64,000 nucleotides of DNA from NCBI RefSeq assembly GCF_023559245.1, contig NZ_CP097462.1, positions 682,001 through 746,000 of the forward strand, read 5' to 3'. The position numbers were made by a program, and so were the translations under genes. How positions within the stretch are numbered: the first letter of the stretch is position 1; each line of letters begins with the position of its first letter. This DNA is from Sphingomonas sp. KRR8 (lineage in GTDB: Bacteria; Pseudomonadota; Alphaproteobacteria; Sphingomonadales; Sphingomonadaceae). Shown in pieces: positions 37,450 through 45,908 of this stretch. The notes under the pieces are model-generated. The model had not been told where the DNA came from. It saw only the letters and a program-made list of their open reading frames with translations, and made no database searches.

Positions 37450-37704
37450 ATGAAAACCCCCTATGACTGGATCACGATTGCGATCTTCGCGGGTCTCATC
37501 GTTTTGTTCATGCAGCGATCGACCAACCAGGACGAGCAAGTGCATGATCCCCTTTGGATGTACCTGCTCGCCGGCGCCGGGTGCGCCCTTGCCAACTATC
37601 TTGGCAACGAGAGCCTGCATCTGCCAGCCGTCGCGATGATCGGCGTGACCATCGCCTTCATCATCCATTATCTGAAGCCGTTCTCCATCGGACGCCCGCG
37701 CTAG
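37450..37704 (+). CDS. XrtV sorting system accessory protein
   Basis: 84 residues with two to three membrane helices: ITIAIFAGLIVLFMQ (about 8-22), LWMYLLAGAGCALANYLG (about 35-52) and VAMIGVTIAFIIHYL (about 61-75). The middle reads STNQDEQVHDPL. Its size, topology and position next to EpsI and XrtV match the small accessory protein annotated with XrtV systems. Its 3' end overlaps epsI tail-to-tail by 4 bp. Molecular role is unknown. Confidence 0.75.
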   Translation: MKTPYDWITIAIFAGLIVLFMQRSTNQDEQVHDPLWMYLLAGAGCALANYLGNESLHLPAVAMIGVTIAFIIHYLKPFSIGRPR

Positions 37705-38396
37705 GCGGCCGTCACCAGAACATTGCGGCGGTTGGCTGGAAGCGCGTCGACCATGGCCGTGACGAAGCGCTGAAGGCGGGCGAACGCGGCCTCTTCGTCT
37801 GGATCCACGGTGGAGATCCGGACCAGCACAGCATCCGGGATCTTGCCCTTCAGATTGTCGATGGCCACGGCGATCTTCTGCGCGCGCCACGACGCTGGCA
37901 TCTGGTCGCCGACCCTTGTCCAATAGATGATCTGCTCGATCCTGCCCGGCGCGGTCGCGGTGAGCTGATTGGCGGTGAACCTGACGTTGTTGGCGGCGAT
38001 TGCGCGCGGAACGATGGGTGAAAGGCTGAAGCCGCCGGCGGGATAGCAGAATTCCGGCCGGTGGATCTGGAGCACGCCGGTCTGGCCCGCGGCTTGCGCG
38101 ATCAGGAGCATGATCGGCGGTTCGTCGCCGCTCGTATACACCCTTGTCAGAAGCTGGGAGTAGAGCGCCGCGGAAAGGGCGTCTTCCGGCGGGACGACCA
38201 GCCCGCTGCTGGTGGCGAACTCCCACTCGCCGATCTTGTCGGGAAGCAGTTTCTCGAGCTTGGTTGAACCAAGATAGTCGATCGCCTCACGCGGCTGCCG
38301 TGCATAGACGACGCCAGCACTCCCCGCCAGCGCCAGGCCGATCAGCACCTTGCGCCGGTCGAGCGCCGGTCCTTCGGATCCCGTCCAATCAGCCAT
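37701..38396 (-). CDS. exosortase-associated protein EpsI (V-type)
   Basis: 231 residues with an N-terminal membrane/signal stretch (RKVLIGLALAGSAGVVYA, about 15-32). The EpsI core includes IGEWEFATSSGLVVPPED and LQIHRPEFCYPAGGFSL (about 115-131), the conserved R-P-E-x-C-Y-P-x-x-G-F signature. In some exosortase systems this domain is fused to the exosortase; here it is separate. Its start overlaps the XrtV stop by 8 nt. The accessory gene lies on the opposite strand. Confidence 0.9.
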   Translation of the reverse strand: MADWTGSEGPALDRRKVLIGLALAGSAGVVYARQPREAIDYLGSTKLEKLLPDKIGEWEFATSSGLVVPPEDALSAALYSQLLTRVYTSGDEPPIMLLIAQAAGQTGVLQIHRPEFCYPAGGFSLSPIVPRAIAANNVRFTANQLTATAPGRIEQIIYWTRVGDQMPASWRAQKIAVAIDNLKGKIPDAVLVRISTVDPDEEAAFARLQRFVTAMVDALPANRRNVLVTAA

Positions 38397-39306
38397 TGGC
38401 CGGAACCCGAGACTTGCGCTCGACGAAGCGTGAATAGACAGCTTCGATCGCCATCATCGTCGCCAGAGCGGCGGCGAAGGTGACGATGCCGGCGAAATCA
38501 TGGAGGAAGCCCTGAGCCGCCGCCTCACTCACGTAATAGGTGAGCAGGATGAGGATCAGCACCCGTATGAAGTTGGCCAGGATCGCAACCGGCACGACCG
38601 CGAGCGACATGAGGATGAGCGCTTTCGGATCGCTGCGGTGGCGCAGATAGACGTAGAAGAGACCGATCGCCGACAGCGTGATCAGCGAGTTCAGGCCCGA
38701 GCAGGCTGCCGCGACCAGCAATTCATATTGCGCGATCTGGATGACGACGCCCGAGCTTCCCACCGGAAAACCAAAGGCATGGAGCAGCGACACGGCGGCG
38801 CGCGAGATGGCAATCTTCACCGGGTTGGTAAGCGTCGCGACAACGGTGTCGGGCGGCGGCAGCGCAAACGCCAGATAGAAGATGGGAAACCAGATGGCCC
38901 GCAGCATGCGCCCGCCAATCAGCAGGTAAGCGCCGGCGATGAGTGCCGCGTACATGGCCGCGACCTGGAGCTCGAGGATTCCCGTGATTCCGAGGAGGAT
39001 GAAGGCGGGAAGGAACACGGCCAGGGCGGCCAGTCCCAGCGCAAGGTTACCCGGCCTCTGGAGCCCCCTGGCGTCGCGATATTCCCGCACCAGCAGCCAC
39101 AGCCCGGTGGCAAGAACGATCGGGCCGTGCCCGCCCTGCTCTGTCGACCAGTTGTTCCTCGCCACCTCGATCATCGGTGGCAACACCGCGATGAGAGCGC
39201 CGGCGAAGAGCAGCCAGTCCGACCAACGCAGGCGGACCGGGGAGCGCTGGACCTGTTCAGTCTTGGTAAGCAACAATTTCGGCAAACTCCCGCTGCCGTT
39301 TGGCAA
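38389..39306 (-). CDS. xrtV: exosortase V (XrtV)
   Basis: Polytopic membrane transpeptidase-like enzyme that processes C-terminal PEP-CTERM sorting signals. The catalytic triad of the family is visible: Cys202 in AACSGLNSL, Arg248 in ANFIRVLIL and His269 in GFLHDFAG. Eight or so membrane segments span about 30-290. I placed the start at TTG 39306 (GAGG eight bases upstream, 305 residues). In-frame ATGs at 39426, 39417 and 39372 would overlap the region of the divergent glycosyltransferase. Probable substrates are the two PEPxxWA-CTERM proteins at 43180 and 45115. Confidence 0.9.
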   Translation of the reverse strand: MPNGSGSLPKLLLTKTEQVQRSPVRLRWSDWLLFAGALIAVLPPMIEVARNNWSTEQGGHGPIVLATGLWLLVREYRDARGLQRPGNLALGLAALAVFLPAFILLGITGILELQVAAMYAALIAGAYLLIGGRMLRAIWFPIFYLAFALPPPDTVVATLTNPVKIAISRAAVSLLHAFGFPVGSSGVVIQIAQYELLVAAACSGLNSLITLSAIGLFYVYLRHRSDPKALILMSLAVVPVAILANFIRVLILILLTYYVSEAAAQGFLHDFAGIVTFAAALATMMAIEAVYSRFVERKSRVPANG

Positions 39307-39374
39307 GGTGCGGACCTCGATGGAGAATGCTAGTCGCGCAGGCGACGCGATGCAATCACGGGACCGACCCATTA

Positions 39375-40586
39375 ATGTACACCACGGACATAGTGTCGAT
39401 CCTGCTCCTGATCGCATTGACCCCATTGCTGATCGTCGATGCCTTTTTCGCGGCGGAAGTGGCAGCAGGACTGGCCAGGGGGCGGAAAAAGCCGACCGCA
39501 GTTCTCCACGGAGACGTCGTGATCGTCATTCCCGCGCACGACGAGGAAGCGGTAATCGGCGCGACGCTGGCAAGCCTTAGTGAAGCGCTGGGCGAGCGGA
39601 TGCGCGTGCTGGTGGTCGCCGACAATTGTGGAGACCAGACGGCCGAGGCCGCGAGAGCAGACGGCGCGACGGTGCTCGAGCGGCACGATGCTTCCAAGCG
39701 GGGCAAAGGCTTTGCACTGGCGTTCGCTCGCGACTGGCTTGGTGCGCAGCCACCGGAATCGGTGGTGGTGCTTGATGCGGATTGCCGGATCGACCGCGCA
39801 AGTCTCGCCAACCTGGCTTCCCTCAGCCAGGCGAATGGGCGGGCAGTGCAGGCGGTGAACTTGCTGAGCGCTGCTCCGCAGGCCAGCCCGATGGTCCAGA
39901 TTTCCACCTTCGCCTTCCTGGTCAAGAATCTTGTTCGCCAGCGCGGGCTGCAGCGGCTGGCGGGACGTGTGCACCTGACCGGCACCGGCATGTGTCTGCC
40001 CTGGCGCAACTTCGCCGAGGCTGATCTTGCGACTGCCAGCATTGTCGAGGACTTGCGCCTGGGCCTCGAGCTTGCGGAACGCGGCGTACCGCCCATGCTG
40101 GCGGAAGACGCCTTCGTGCGCAGCCCGCATGCCGCCGCCGACCAGACCCTTGGCCAGCGCAGCCGGTGGGAAGGCGGGTTTCTCGCGACCATGCGCGCGA
40201 CCGCGCCAGGGCTGCTGTCTTCCGGAGTGCGCGCGCGCTCGTTCGGGACGATTGCGGCAGGACTGGATTTGCTGGTGCCGCCGCTCGCGCTGTTCGCGAT
40301 GGTCAACTTGGCCGCACTTGGCGTGGCTATCCTGTGCGGAGCGATGGGCTTGGCCAGCTGGGCTCCTGCCCTTGCATTGATTCTCGTCGGTGCCGCCGCT
40401 GCATTCGTATTGATGCTGGCTTGGTGGCGCGAAGGACGTCAGGTGCTCGGCTTCGGAGCCCTTGTGAGGATCCCCCTCTACGCGCTGTGGAAGCTGCCGA
40501 TGTATGCTGGCCTGGTCAGGAAGGGCGCTCCGCGGAGCTGGAACCGGACGGCGCGTGTGCAAGAAACAAATCACGAAGCGCCATAG
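39375..40586 (+). CDS. family 2 glycosyltransferase, membrane-bound
   Basis: 403 residues. An N-terminal membrane helix (about 5-22) precedes the GT-A domain: VIVIPAHDEEAVIGATLASL (about 49-68) and VLVVADNCGDQTAEAA. VVVLDADCRID (about 132-142) holds the D-x-D metal site. GQRSRWEGG near 264-272 is the QxxRW-type motif of processive or cellulose-synthase-like enzymes. Two C-terminal membrane helices (about 300-360) follow. Starts 68 bp from divergent xrtV. Its last 71 bp overlap the convergent GT4 gene. Confidence 0.88.
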   Translation: MYTTDIVSILLLIALTPLLIVDAFFAAEVAAGLARGRKKPTAVLHGDVVIVIPAHDEEAVIGATLASLSEALGERMRVLVVADNCGDQTAEAARADGATVLERHDASKRGKGFALAFARDWLGAQPPESVVVLDADCRIDRASLANLASLSQANGRAVQAVNLLSAAPQASPMVQISTFAFLVKNLVRQRGLQRLAGRVHLTGTGMCLPWRNFAEADLATASIVEDLRLGLELAERGVPPMLAEDAFVRSPHAAADQTLGQRSRWEGGFLATMRATAPGLLSSGVRARSFGTIAAGLDLLVPPLALFAMVNLAALGVAILCGAMGLASWAPALALILVGAAAAFVLMLAWWREGRQVLGFGALVRIPLYALWKLPMYAGLVRKGAPRSWNRTARVQETNHEAP

Positions 40587-41778
40587 CGGACTTGCGGATA
40601 TCGAACTCGGAGGAGATGACCTCGGGACCGCGCCGGCCCATCGATTGCCGCGCCTCCGGGTCGCCCACGAGCCTATCGAGCGCGGTTGCCAACTCGTCCC
40701 AATCCGACGGGGCGAACAGAAGACCGGTCTCCCCTTCCCGCACAAGTTCCGGAATACCCGCGACGCGTGAGGCAATGACTGGCTTGCCGAGCGCCAAAGC
40801 TTCCATCAGCACGATGGGAAGTCCCTCCATGAAGCTGGAAAGCACCAGCATATCGCTGGCCGCGATCGCCTCAAGGGTTTCGGCCTCCGGCAGGCGCCCG
40901 AGAAATCGCACCCGGTCGCTGAGCCCGAGTCGCGCGACCTGCGCTTCCAGCGCCTCCTTTAGCGGTCCGTCGCCCACGAGATCGACCTGCGCCAGGCGCT
41001 CCGCTGGAAGGCGCGAAAAGGCGTCGATCAATCCGGCAAACCCCTTCTCCGCGGATAACCGTCCGACCGCGATGATCTTCACGGAGGGTCCTGCGTCAGT
41101 GGACACCTTGGGCAGACGATCGAGTTCAAGGCCGCAGCGCACGATCTTGAGCTTTGGCCAGACCTCCGGCGGGATCAGACGCTCGGCTTGCGCCCGGCCG
41201 AAGTAGGAGACGCAGGCAACGAATGCGGCGGCGTCGATCTTCTCGGACAGCGTGAGCCCGGCCGGGTAATCGAATTCGGAAATCCCGTGGATGGTGAAGC
41301 TCCATCCGATCTTCGCCTGCCGGCTGGCGAGAAGCCCGACCGTCGCGGCGCTGTTGGCGAAATGATTGTGAAGGTGCGCGATGCCCCTCCTCCGCAACTC
41401 GCCTGCAAGCAGCATGGCTTCGACAAAGTGCGCCAAGGCGAGCAAGCCGTTGCGCACCCCGGGCGCACGATGCCGCAGCGCGAAAGCGAGATTGCCAAAA
41501 TAACGTCCGGGCGAGCGCAGGACCTCGGCGAGGTGACCCTTCAGATAAGAGGCTGGGCCTTGTCGCAGCAGCGTGTAGGTCCGCGACTCTTCCGAGCGAT
41601 CCTCCTCGGCGCGAAGTTCCGCGGCCGATGGGGCCCGGATGCTGAAGGTCTCCAGGTGCACGCCCAATTCCCGAAGCGCGGACACCTCGCGGCGAATGAA
41701 GGTGTGGGACGACGCAGGGTATTGGCTCGTCAGATAGGCGATGCACGCTTGCTCGCGTCCAGGAGGCGGAGTGGTCAT
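40516..41778 (-). CDS. family 4 glycosyltransferase
   Basis: 420-residue GT-B enzyme. The N-terminal half opens CIAYLTSQYPASSHTFIRRE, a recurrent start for exopolysaccharide GT4 proteins, and has HLHNHFANSAATVG near 137-150. The donor half has VGRLSAEKGFAGLIDAF (about 242-258) and SSFMEGLPIVLMEALALGKP (about 320-339), with the EGxPxxxxEA motif. No membrane segment. Convergent overlap of 71 bp with the GT2 gene. Likely builds a surface polysaccharide with the UXS product nearby. Confidence 0.9.
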   Translation of the reverse strand: MTTPPPGREQACIAYLTSQYPASSHTFIRREVSALRELGVHLETFSIRAPSAAELRAEEDRSEESRTYTLLRQGPASYLKGHLAEVLRSPGRYFGNLAFALRHRAPGVRNGLLALAHFVEAMLLAGELRRRGIAHLHNHFANSAATVGLLASRQAKIGWSFTIHGISEFDYPAGLTLSEKIDAAAFVACVSYFGRAQAERLIPPEVWPKLKIVRCGLELDRLPKVSTDAGPSVKIIAVGRLSAEKGFAGLIDAFSRLPAERLAQVDLVGDGPLKEALEAQVARLGLSDRVRFLGRLPEAETLEAIAASDMLVLSSFMEGLPIVLMEALALGKPVIASRVAGIPELVREGETGLLFAPSDWDELATALDRLVGDPEARQSMGRRGPEVISSEFDIRKSAMALRDLFLAHAPSGSSSAERPS

Positions 41779-42168
41779 CAGGCGCCCTTGTACCTGATGG
41801 AGTCGCCCTGCCCATGCTTGAGCAGCGTCTTCGCGGTGCCAAGCAGCTCAGACCGTCCTTGGCGGAAGCTGGCGGCGCCTTGTCCGCCCTCGTCACCCCC
41901 GATCGATATCTCTCCGATGTTCATTGTCGATCCGTACCTCACCGCCCTCAGTCGTGGCTTTACAGCGGTCCGGGCGATTGCCAACACGCCGTCATGGGGA
42001 TCACGCTCGCGCTGACCGGCCTGCACCGTCTACAGCGCGGCGCCTGTACCAGGAGGAGGCCGTCTCGCCGGAGCTCTTGGTATTGCCCACCATCGCGGCC
42101 GATTATGAGCGATTTCTCAAGGAAGTCGTGGCAGCGGGATCCACACGACCCGAACAGGAATGATCTTC
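41779..42168 (+). pseudogene. possible frameshifted small gene upstream of the UDP-xylose synthase
   Basis: This 390-bp stretch has no intact gene. In one plus frame, MFIVDPYLTALSRGFTAVRA continues to a stop at 42015. In another, RLYQEEAVSPELLVLPTIAA then [20 protein letters not shown] runs to a TGA at 42161-42163, next to the start of the following gene. Both pieces look protein-like, with codon use like the neighbours, and the switch would fall around 41985-42050. I do not recognise the protein. A minus-strand 82-codon frame covers the same DNA and looks less convincing. Confidence 0.3.
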
Positions 42169-43119
42169 ATGCGCACCTATGCTGACACCAAACGCATCCT
42201 CGTCACCGGCGGTGCGGGTTTCCTGGGATCGCACCTGTGCGAACGGCTCATTGGCGAGGGCCATGAGGTCATCTGCGTCGATAATTTCTTCACTGGTCAG
42301 CGGCGGAACATCGCCCATCTGCTCCAGCATCCCAATTTCGAGCTGCTGCGGCACGACGTGACCTTCCCGCTGTTCGTCGAGGTAGACGAGATCTACAATC
42401 TCGCCTGCCCCGCCTCGCCCGTGCATTACCAGCATGACCCCGTGCAGACGACCAAGACCAGCGTTCACGGCGCGATCAACATGCTTGGGCTGGCCAAGAG
42501 AGTGGGCGCGAAGATCCTCCAGGCTTCCACCAGCGAGGTCTATGGTGATCCCGACATCCACCCCCAGACCGAGGAATATTGGGGCCGGGTCAACCCGATC
42601 GGAATCCGCTCCTGCTATGACGAGGGCAAGCGCTGCGCGGAGACGCTCTTCTTCGACTATCACCGTCAGCATGGGCTGCGGATCAAGGTCGCGCGGATCT
42701 TCAACACTTACGGGCCACGCATGCATCCCGCCGACGGGCGCGTGGTGTCGAACTTCATCGTCCAGGCGCTGCGGGGTGAGCCGATCACCCTGTATGGTAC
42801 CGGCGAGCAGACCCGTAGCTTCTGCTACGTCGACGATCTGATCGACGGCCTAGTTCGATTGATGAACAGTGGCGATGAGGTCACCGGGCCCGTCAACATT
42901 GGCAATCCCGGCGAGTTCTCGATGCGCGAGCTTGCCGAACTGGTGCGTCAGAAAGTCGGCGGAACGTCAGAGTTCGTGTTCGAACCCTTGCCCAGTGATG
43001 ATCCCCGCCAGCGCCGGCCCGACATCAGCAAGGCGCTGGAGTATCTTGGCTGGAAGCCGGGAGTAGCACTCGACCAGGGGCTGGATGCCACGATCGACTA
43101 CTTCCGCACCATCGTCTGA
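42169..43119 (+). CDS. UDP-glucuronate decarboxylase (UDP-xylose synthase) / NAD-dependent epimerase
   Basis: 316-residue extended SDR. NAD-binding GGAGFLG (14-20), the UXS-type segment [13 protein letters not shown] (76-88), catalytic Y150/K154 in SCYDEGKR, and [20 protein letters not shown] are strong matches to UDP-xylose synthase. It makes UDP-xylose from UDP-glucuronate for polysaccharide or glycolipid. AGGA nine bases before ATG 42169 was preferred over the ATG at 42160 that has none. A bidirectional terminator follows. Confidence 0.92.
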   Translation: MRTYADTKRILVTGGAGFLGSHLCERLIGEGHEVICVDNFFTGQRRNIAHLLQHPNFELLRHDVTFPLFVEVDEIYNLACPASPVHYQHDPVQTTKTSVHGAINMLGLAKRVGAKILQASTSEVYGDPDIHPQTEEYWGRVNPIGIRSCYDEGKRCAETLFFDYHRQHGLRIKVARIFNTYGPRMHPADGRVVSNFIVQALRGEPITLYGTGEQTRSFCYVDDLIDGLVRLMNSGDEVTGPVNIGNPGEFSMRELAELVRQKVGGTSEFVFEPLPSDDPRQRRPDISKALEYLGWKPGVALDQGLDATIDYFRTIV

Positions 43120-43125
43120 AGACAT

Positions 43126-43166
43126 GAAAAAGGGCCCGGCCGAGCGGCCGAGCCCTTCTTCTTTTC
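43126..43166. terminator. bidirectional Rho-independent terminator
   Basis: AGGGC-CC-GGCC and GGCC-GA-GCCCT form a hairpin around GAGC at 43131-43156. AAAAA lies before it and TTCTTCTTTT after it. It can end the UXS transcript on the plus strand and the PEP-CTERM transcript on the minus strand. Confidence 0.9.
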
Positions 43167-43179
43167 GCAATGCTGCGTG

Positions 43180-43743
43180 TTAGGCGGCTTGCTGCAGGAA
43201 GCTGCCAGCCTGACGGCGACGCATCGAGAAGCCGACCGCGCCGAAGCCCAGCAGCATCAGCGCCCAGGTCGCCGGCTCCGGAACGGCGGCAGTACGACCA
43301 AAGGACAGCGTGCCGCTGTAGCTGGCGTCACCGAAGGTGGTGCCGTTGATGGTGAGCACGTTGGTCGCATTGGCGGTCAGCGGAATGAGCTCACGGCTCG
43401 CCGAATCGAACACGCCATTGGCGATGTTGAAGGCGAAGTTGGACGTGCCGTTGTTGAGCACGACCGAGTTGAAGTTGAGGTTGGTCAGCGGATTGGCCGT
43501 GTTGAACGTCGAGTTCAGGATAGCCGAAACGGTGTTGTAGCCAGTCGGGGTTGTGAAGGACACCGTGTCGGTGAAGCTCTGCCCGCTCGGGCAGCTGTTC
43601 ACGGTCGGCGTGCACTGCACGGTCGGATTGGAGAATGAACCGGCGCTGCCATCGATCTGCGGCGTGATGACCGCAGCGCTGGCGCCCGTGGCGAACGCGA
43701 TGGAGCCCAAGGCTCCGGCAACAAGATACTTAAACTTTCCCAT
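43180..43743 (-). CDS. PEPxxWA-CTERM sorting domain protein (FxDxA-like)
   Basis: 187 residues: signal peptide ending near ATGASA, then a Ser/Thr/Asn-rich secreted domain with one pair of cysteines (VQCTPTVNSCPSG). The sorting signal is VPEPATWALMLLGFGAVGFS followed by MRRRQ: motif, membrane helix and basic tail. FDSASRELIPL fits the FxDxA-type PEP-CTERM family. GAGGGAG lies six bases before ATG 43743. Probable substrate of XrtV. Surface attachment or release is inferred from the system. Confidence 0.9.
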   Translation of the reverse strand: MGKFKYLVAGALGSIAFATGASAAVITPQIDGSAGSFSNPTVQCTPTVNSCPSGQSFTDTVSFTTPTGYNTVSAILNSTFNTANPLTNLNFNSVVLNNGTSNFAFNIANGVFDSASRELIPLTANATNVLTINGTTFGDASYSGTLSFGRTAAVPEPATWALMLLGFGAVGFSMRRRQAGSFLQQAA

Positions 43744-43882
43744 GTGGCACTCCCTCACTGCACGCGCATGGATAAGCCAGAGCGCGACTAGCGGGGGGTT
43801 AACGGCGTGTTTACCTTTGGGTTCCGAGGCTTTTTCGCACTTGCACCATTTCAGCGATGAAGTCCGTCACTTGAGCCGAAAA

Positions 43883-44404
43883 TCAGAGGATTTCCTCGCC
43901 AATGACATTTCCAGCTGTCCTATAACGGCACACCAGGATTTCTTCCGCCCCTGCCGCGCTGGTCGCGCAGCCCACGTGAGTGGTCCGGCGCCAGATCAAT
44001 TGCGTGTAGTGGCTGACGTCCTCCACGCGCCGGGTCCGGCTGGCGTAAGGGAAGATGCCAGGTGCGAAGGCGCGCTTCTCGGCAGCCCACAGGCCAACCA
44101 TGTTTTCCGGGAGATAGTAGCCGGGGGTCCCGCCCCAGATATTCTCGCCCTGCGGCTCGGCGCCGGGCGCATCGGGCGAATGTTCGAAACGGCCGGTGCG
44201 GCTGAGATGCTTGGCCCATTGGGCTGCGCCCTTGGCGAGGTCTTCGTCCCAGGCGAGCGGGGGAACCTGAACCATCGCACGCTCGCGGTTCTGCGCCGCC
44301 AGCAGGCGTTCATTGAAGTTGGTGCGCGGGCCGAGGCTGCCGATCAGCAGCGGTGTCGCCGCAAGCATGAAGGCCAGCCGCCGGAAGGATGTGGTGCGTG
44401 GCAT
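43883..44404 (-). CDS. CAP (SCP/PR1) domain protein, secreted
   Basis: 173 residues with a signal peptide (MPRTTSFRRLAFMLAATPLL). The CAP fold is seen in LLAAQNRERAMVQVPPLAWD, WAKHLSRTGRFEHSP, GENIWGGTPG and HYTQLIWRRTTHVGCA. The His and Glu residues of the CAP cavity (HSP, GEN, HYTQ) are present. Function of bacterial CAP proteins is mostly unknown. It lies 139 bp upstream of a PEP-CTERM gene on the same strand, in a cluster of surface genes. Confidence 0.9.
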   Translation of the reverse strand: MPRTTSFRRLAFMLAATPLLIGSLGPRTNFNERLLAAQNRERAMVQVPPLAWDEDLAKGAAQWAKHLSRTGRFEHSPDAPGAEPQGENIWGGTPGYYLPENMVGLWAAEKRAFAPGIFPYASRTRRVEDVSHYTQLIWRRTTHVGCATSAAGAEEILVCRYRTAGNVIGEEIL

Positions 44405-44456
44405 GTGTCACCTCGGGAACGAGGGACCGCTTTGCCAGAAGAGGGTAAAGGGACGG

Positions 44457-45101
44457 TTAGCGCCTTGCCGCCGCTGCCGTTGGCTTTGCCGAGCGAGTGA
44501 TGCTGACGGGATCTCCGACCTTCACCTGCTCGTAGAGTTTGGCCGCGAACTCGGTTGGGACCCCGATGCAGCCGTGCGTCGCCGCCCCCCAGCGAACGTC
44601 GCTACCGTGGATCGACACGCCATCCCCGGTCAGCCGCAGGGTGTAAGGCATGGGCGCGTCATACAGGCTGGAGCGGTGGTCCTTGCCTTTCCAGAGAATC
44701 GGGAATCGGCCCACCGGCGTTTCCTTGGCGTCGGCACCGTAGAGCACCACGGCCGTGCCGATCTCATGCCCGCCACGGAAGATGCTGATCAGCTGCGTCC
44801 GCAAGTCCACGCGAAGGGTGATGGGCCCAGGTGGAACACCCGTCTCGTTCCACAGGAAGTCGCCATATTCCATTGGCCGGTCGACCCGCAGCAGCGAACG
44901 CGGCGCCTGTTCGAACCCGCCGGCCGATCGCGCTTGCCGCTGCTGCGCTTGGTCGAGGACGATGCGAGGCCCTTTCGCTTGGGCCGGAGGCCGTACTGAC
45001 TGCTGAGGTCGCGGCTCGTCTGAACTTGCGAGGAGAAGGCCGGCAGCGCCTCCACCAGCGAGCAACAGTAGTGTCAGGACAAGAAGCAAGTGCCGCCGCA
45101 T
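44457..45101 (-). CDS. L,D-transpeptidase (YkuD domain)
   Basis: 214 residues with an N-terminal membrane anchor (LLLVLTLLLLAGGGAAGLLLA, about 5-25). The YkuD domain covers about 95-205. The catalytic motif is HGSDVRWGAATHGCIGVP, with His165, His176 and Cys178. It may form 3-3 peptidoglycan cross-links or attach proteins to the wall. Only 13 bp separate it from the upstream PEP-CTERM gene, so the two are probably co-transcribed. Confidence 0.92.
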   Translation of the reverse strand: MRRHLLLVLTLLLLAGGGAAGLLLASSDEPRPQQSVRPPAQAKGPRIVLDQAQQRQARSAGGFEQAPRSLLRVDRPMEYGDFLWNETGVPPGPITLRVDLRTQLISIFRGGHEIGTAVVLYGADAKETPVGRFPILWKGKDHRSSLYDAPMPYTLRLTGDGVSIHGSDVRWGAATHGCIGVPTEFAAKLYEQVKVGDPVSITRSAKPTAAAARR

Positions 45102-45114
45102 CAGGCGACGAGCC

Positions 45115-45738
45115 TTAAGCGAGCCGCGGCGTTCCCGAAAGACTTGCCCGGCGGCGGCGCATGGACGACCCGATCAGGCCGAACCCGAGCAGCATGGTCA
45201 TCCAGGTTGCCGGTTCGGGAACGGCCGACGGTACTTCCGGCGTTCCTGGGGTGCCGGGAGTCACGGGAGTGCCCGGTGTTCCCGGTGTTCCACCGGGCGG
45301 AGGTCCGACGAGGGTCACACCCGGCGGCGGGGCGTTGCCGGGTACGCCGGTGACCTTCGGAAGCACCTCGGCCAGGGTCGGCGGCGGCGCGACCGACGGC
45401 GCGGCTTCGACCGGCGGCGGCGGCGCCAAGGCCTCGACGAACTCCTTCGGCGGAGCGGCGCTCGGGCGGATGATCTTGCCCAGCGCCCGCTCGTGCGGCT
45501 TGGCGGCGGCGTTGCTGGCGAGCTTGCGCGACTTGGTCGAGGTCAGAACCCCCTTGTCCCGCTCGCCCGGGGAGCGGGAGTCGAGCAGAGCCATCAGGCT
45601 TTTCGGTGCTGACAGCGTCGGCACATCGAAACCGTGTGACGCGAGTGTCTGCAGGGCCACCGGCGTTCCCGCGGCCGCGACCATGCCGAGGCCAAGAATG
45701 GCTCCGACGGTCAGTTTGCGCTTAGCCCCTTGGATCAC
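45115..45738 (-). CDS. PEPxxWA-CTERM protein with collagen-like GTP repeat
   Basis: 207 residues: N-terminal signal/anchor (GAILGLGMVAAAGTPVALQ), basic and Ala/Pro-rich middle, then a stretch at about 152-168 made of GTPGTP and VTPGTPGTP units. It ends with the sorting signal VPEPATWMTMLLGFGLIGSS and an Arg-rich tail. Probably processed by XrtV. Head of the unit with the L,D-transpeptidase. Rigid Pro-rich spacers are common in wall or matrix proteins; the function is unknown. Confidence 0.85.
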   Translation of the reverse strand: MIQGAKRKLTVGAILGLGMVAAAGTPVALQTLASHGFDVPTLSAPKSLMALLDSRSPGERDKGVLTSTKSRKLASNAAAKPHERALGKIIRPSAAPPKEFVEALAPPPPVEAAPSVAPPPTLAEVLPKVTGVPGNAPPPGVTLVGPPPGGTPGTPGTPVTPGTPGTPEVPSAVPEPATWMTMLLGFGLIGSSMRRRRASLSGTPRLA

Positions 45739-45908
45739 CCTGTTCGCTCCAGACTTAGTCCGTAGGTAGAACGGTTAATCTATTATTTAGTTTCTGTGAA
45801 GAATTTCCGTTCATCTGTCTGCGTTTGAGACAATGTGGCTGTTGCCTTGCCGGTGACAGTCGTCGAAACAGCGGCAACAGAGTTAATGAGGGCGGGTCGA
45901 GGCTGCGA

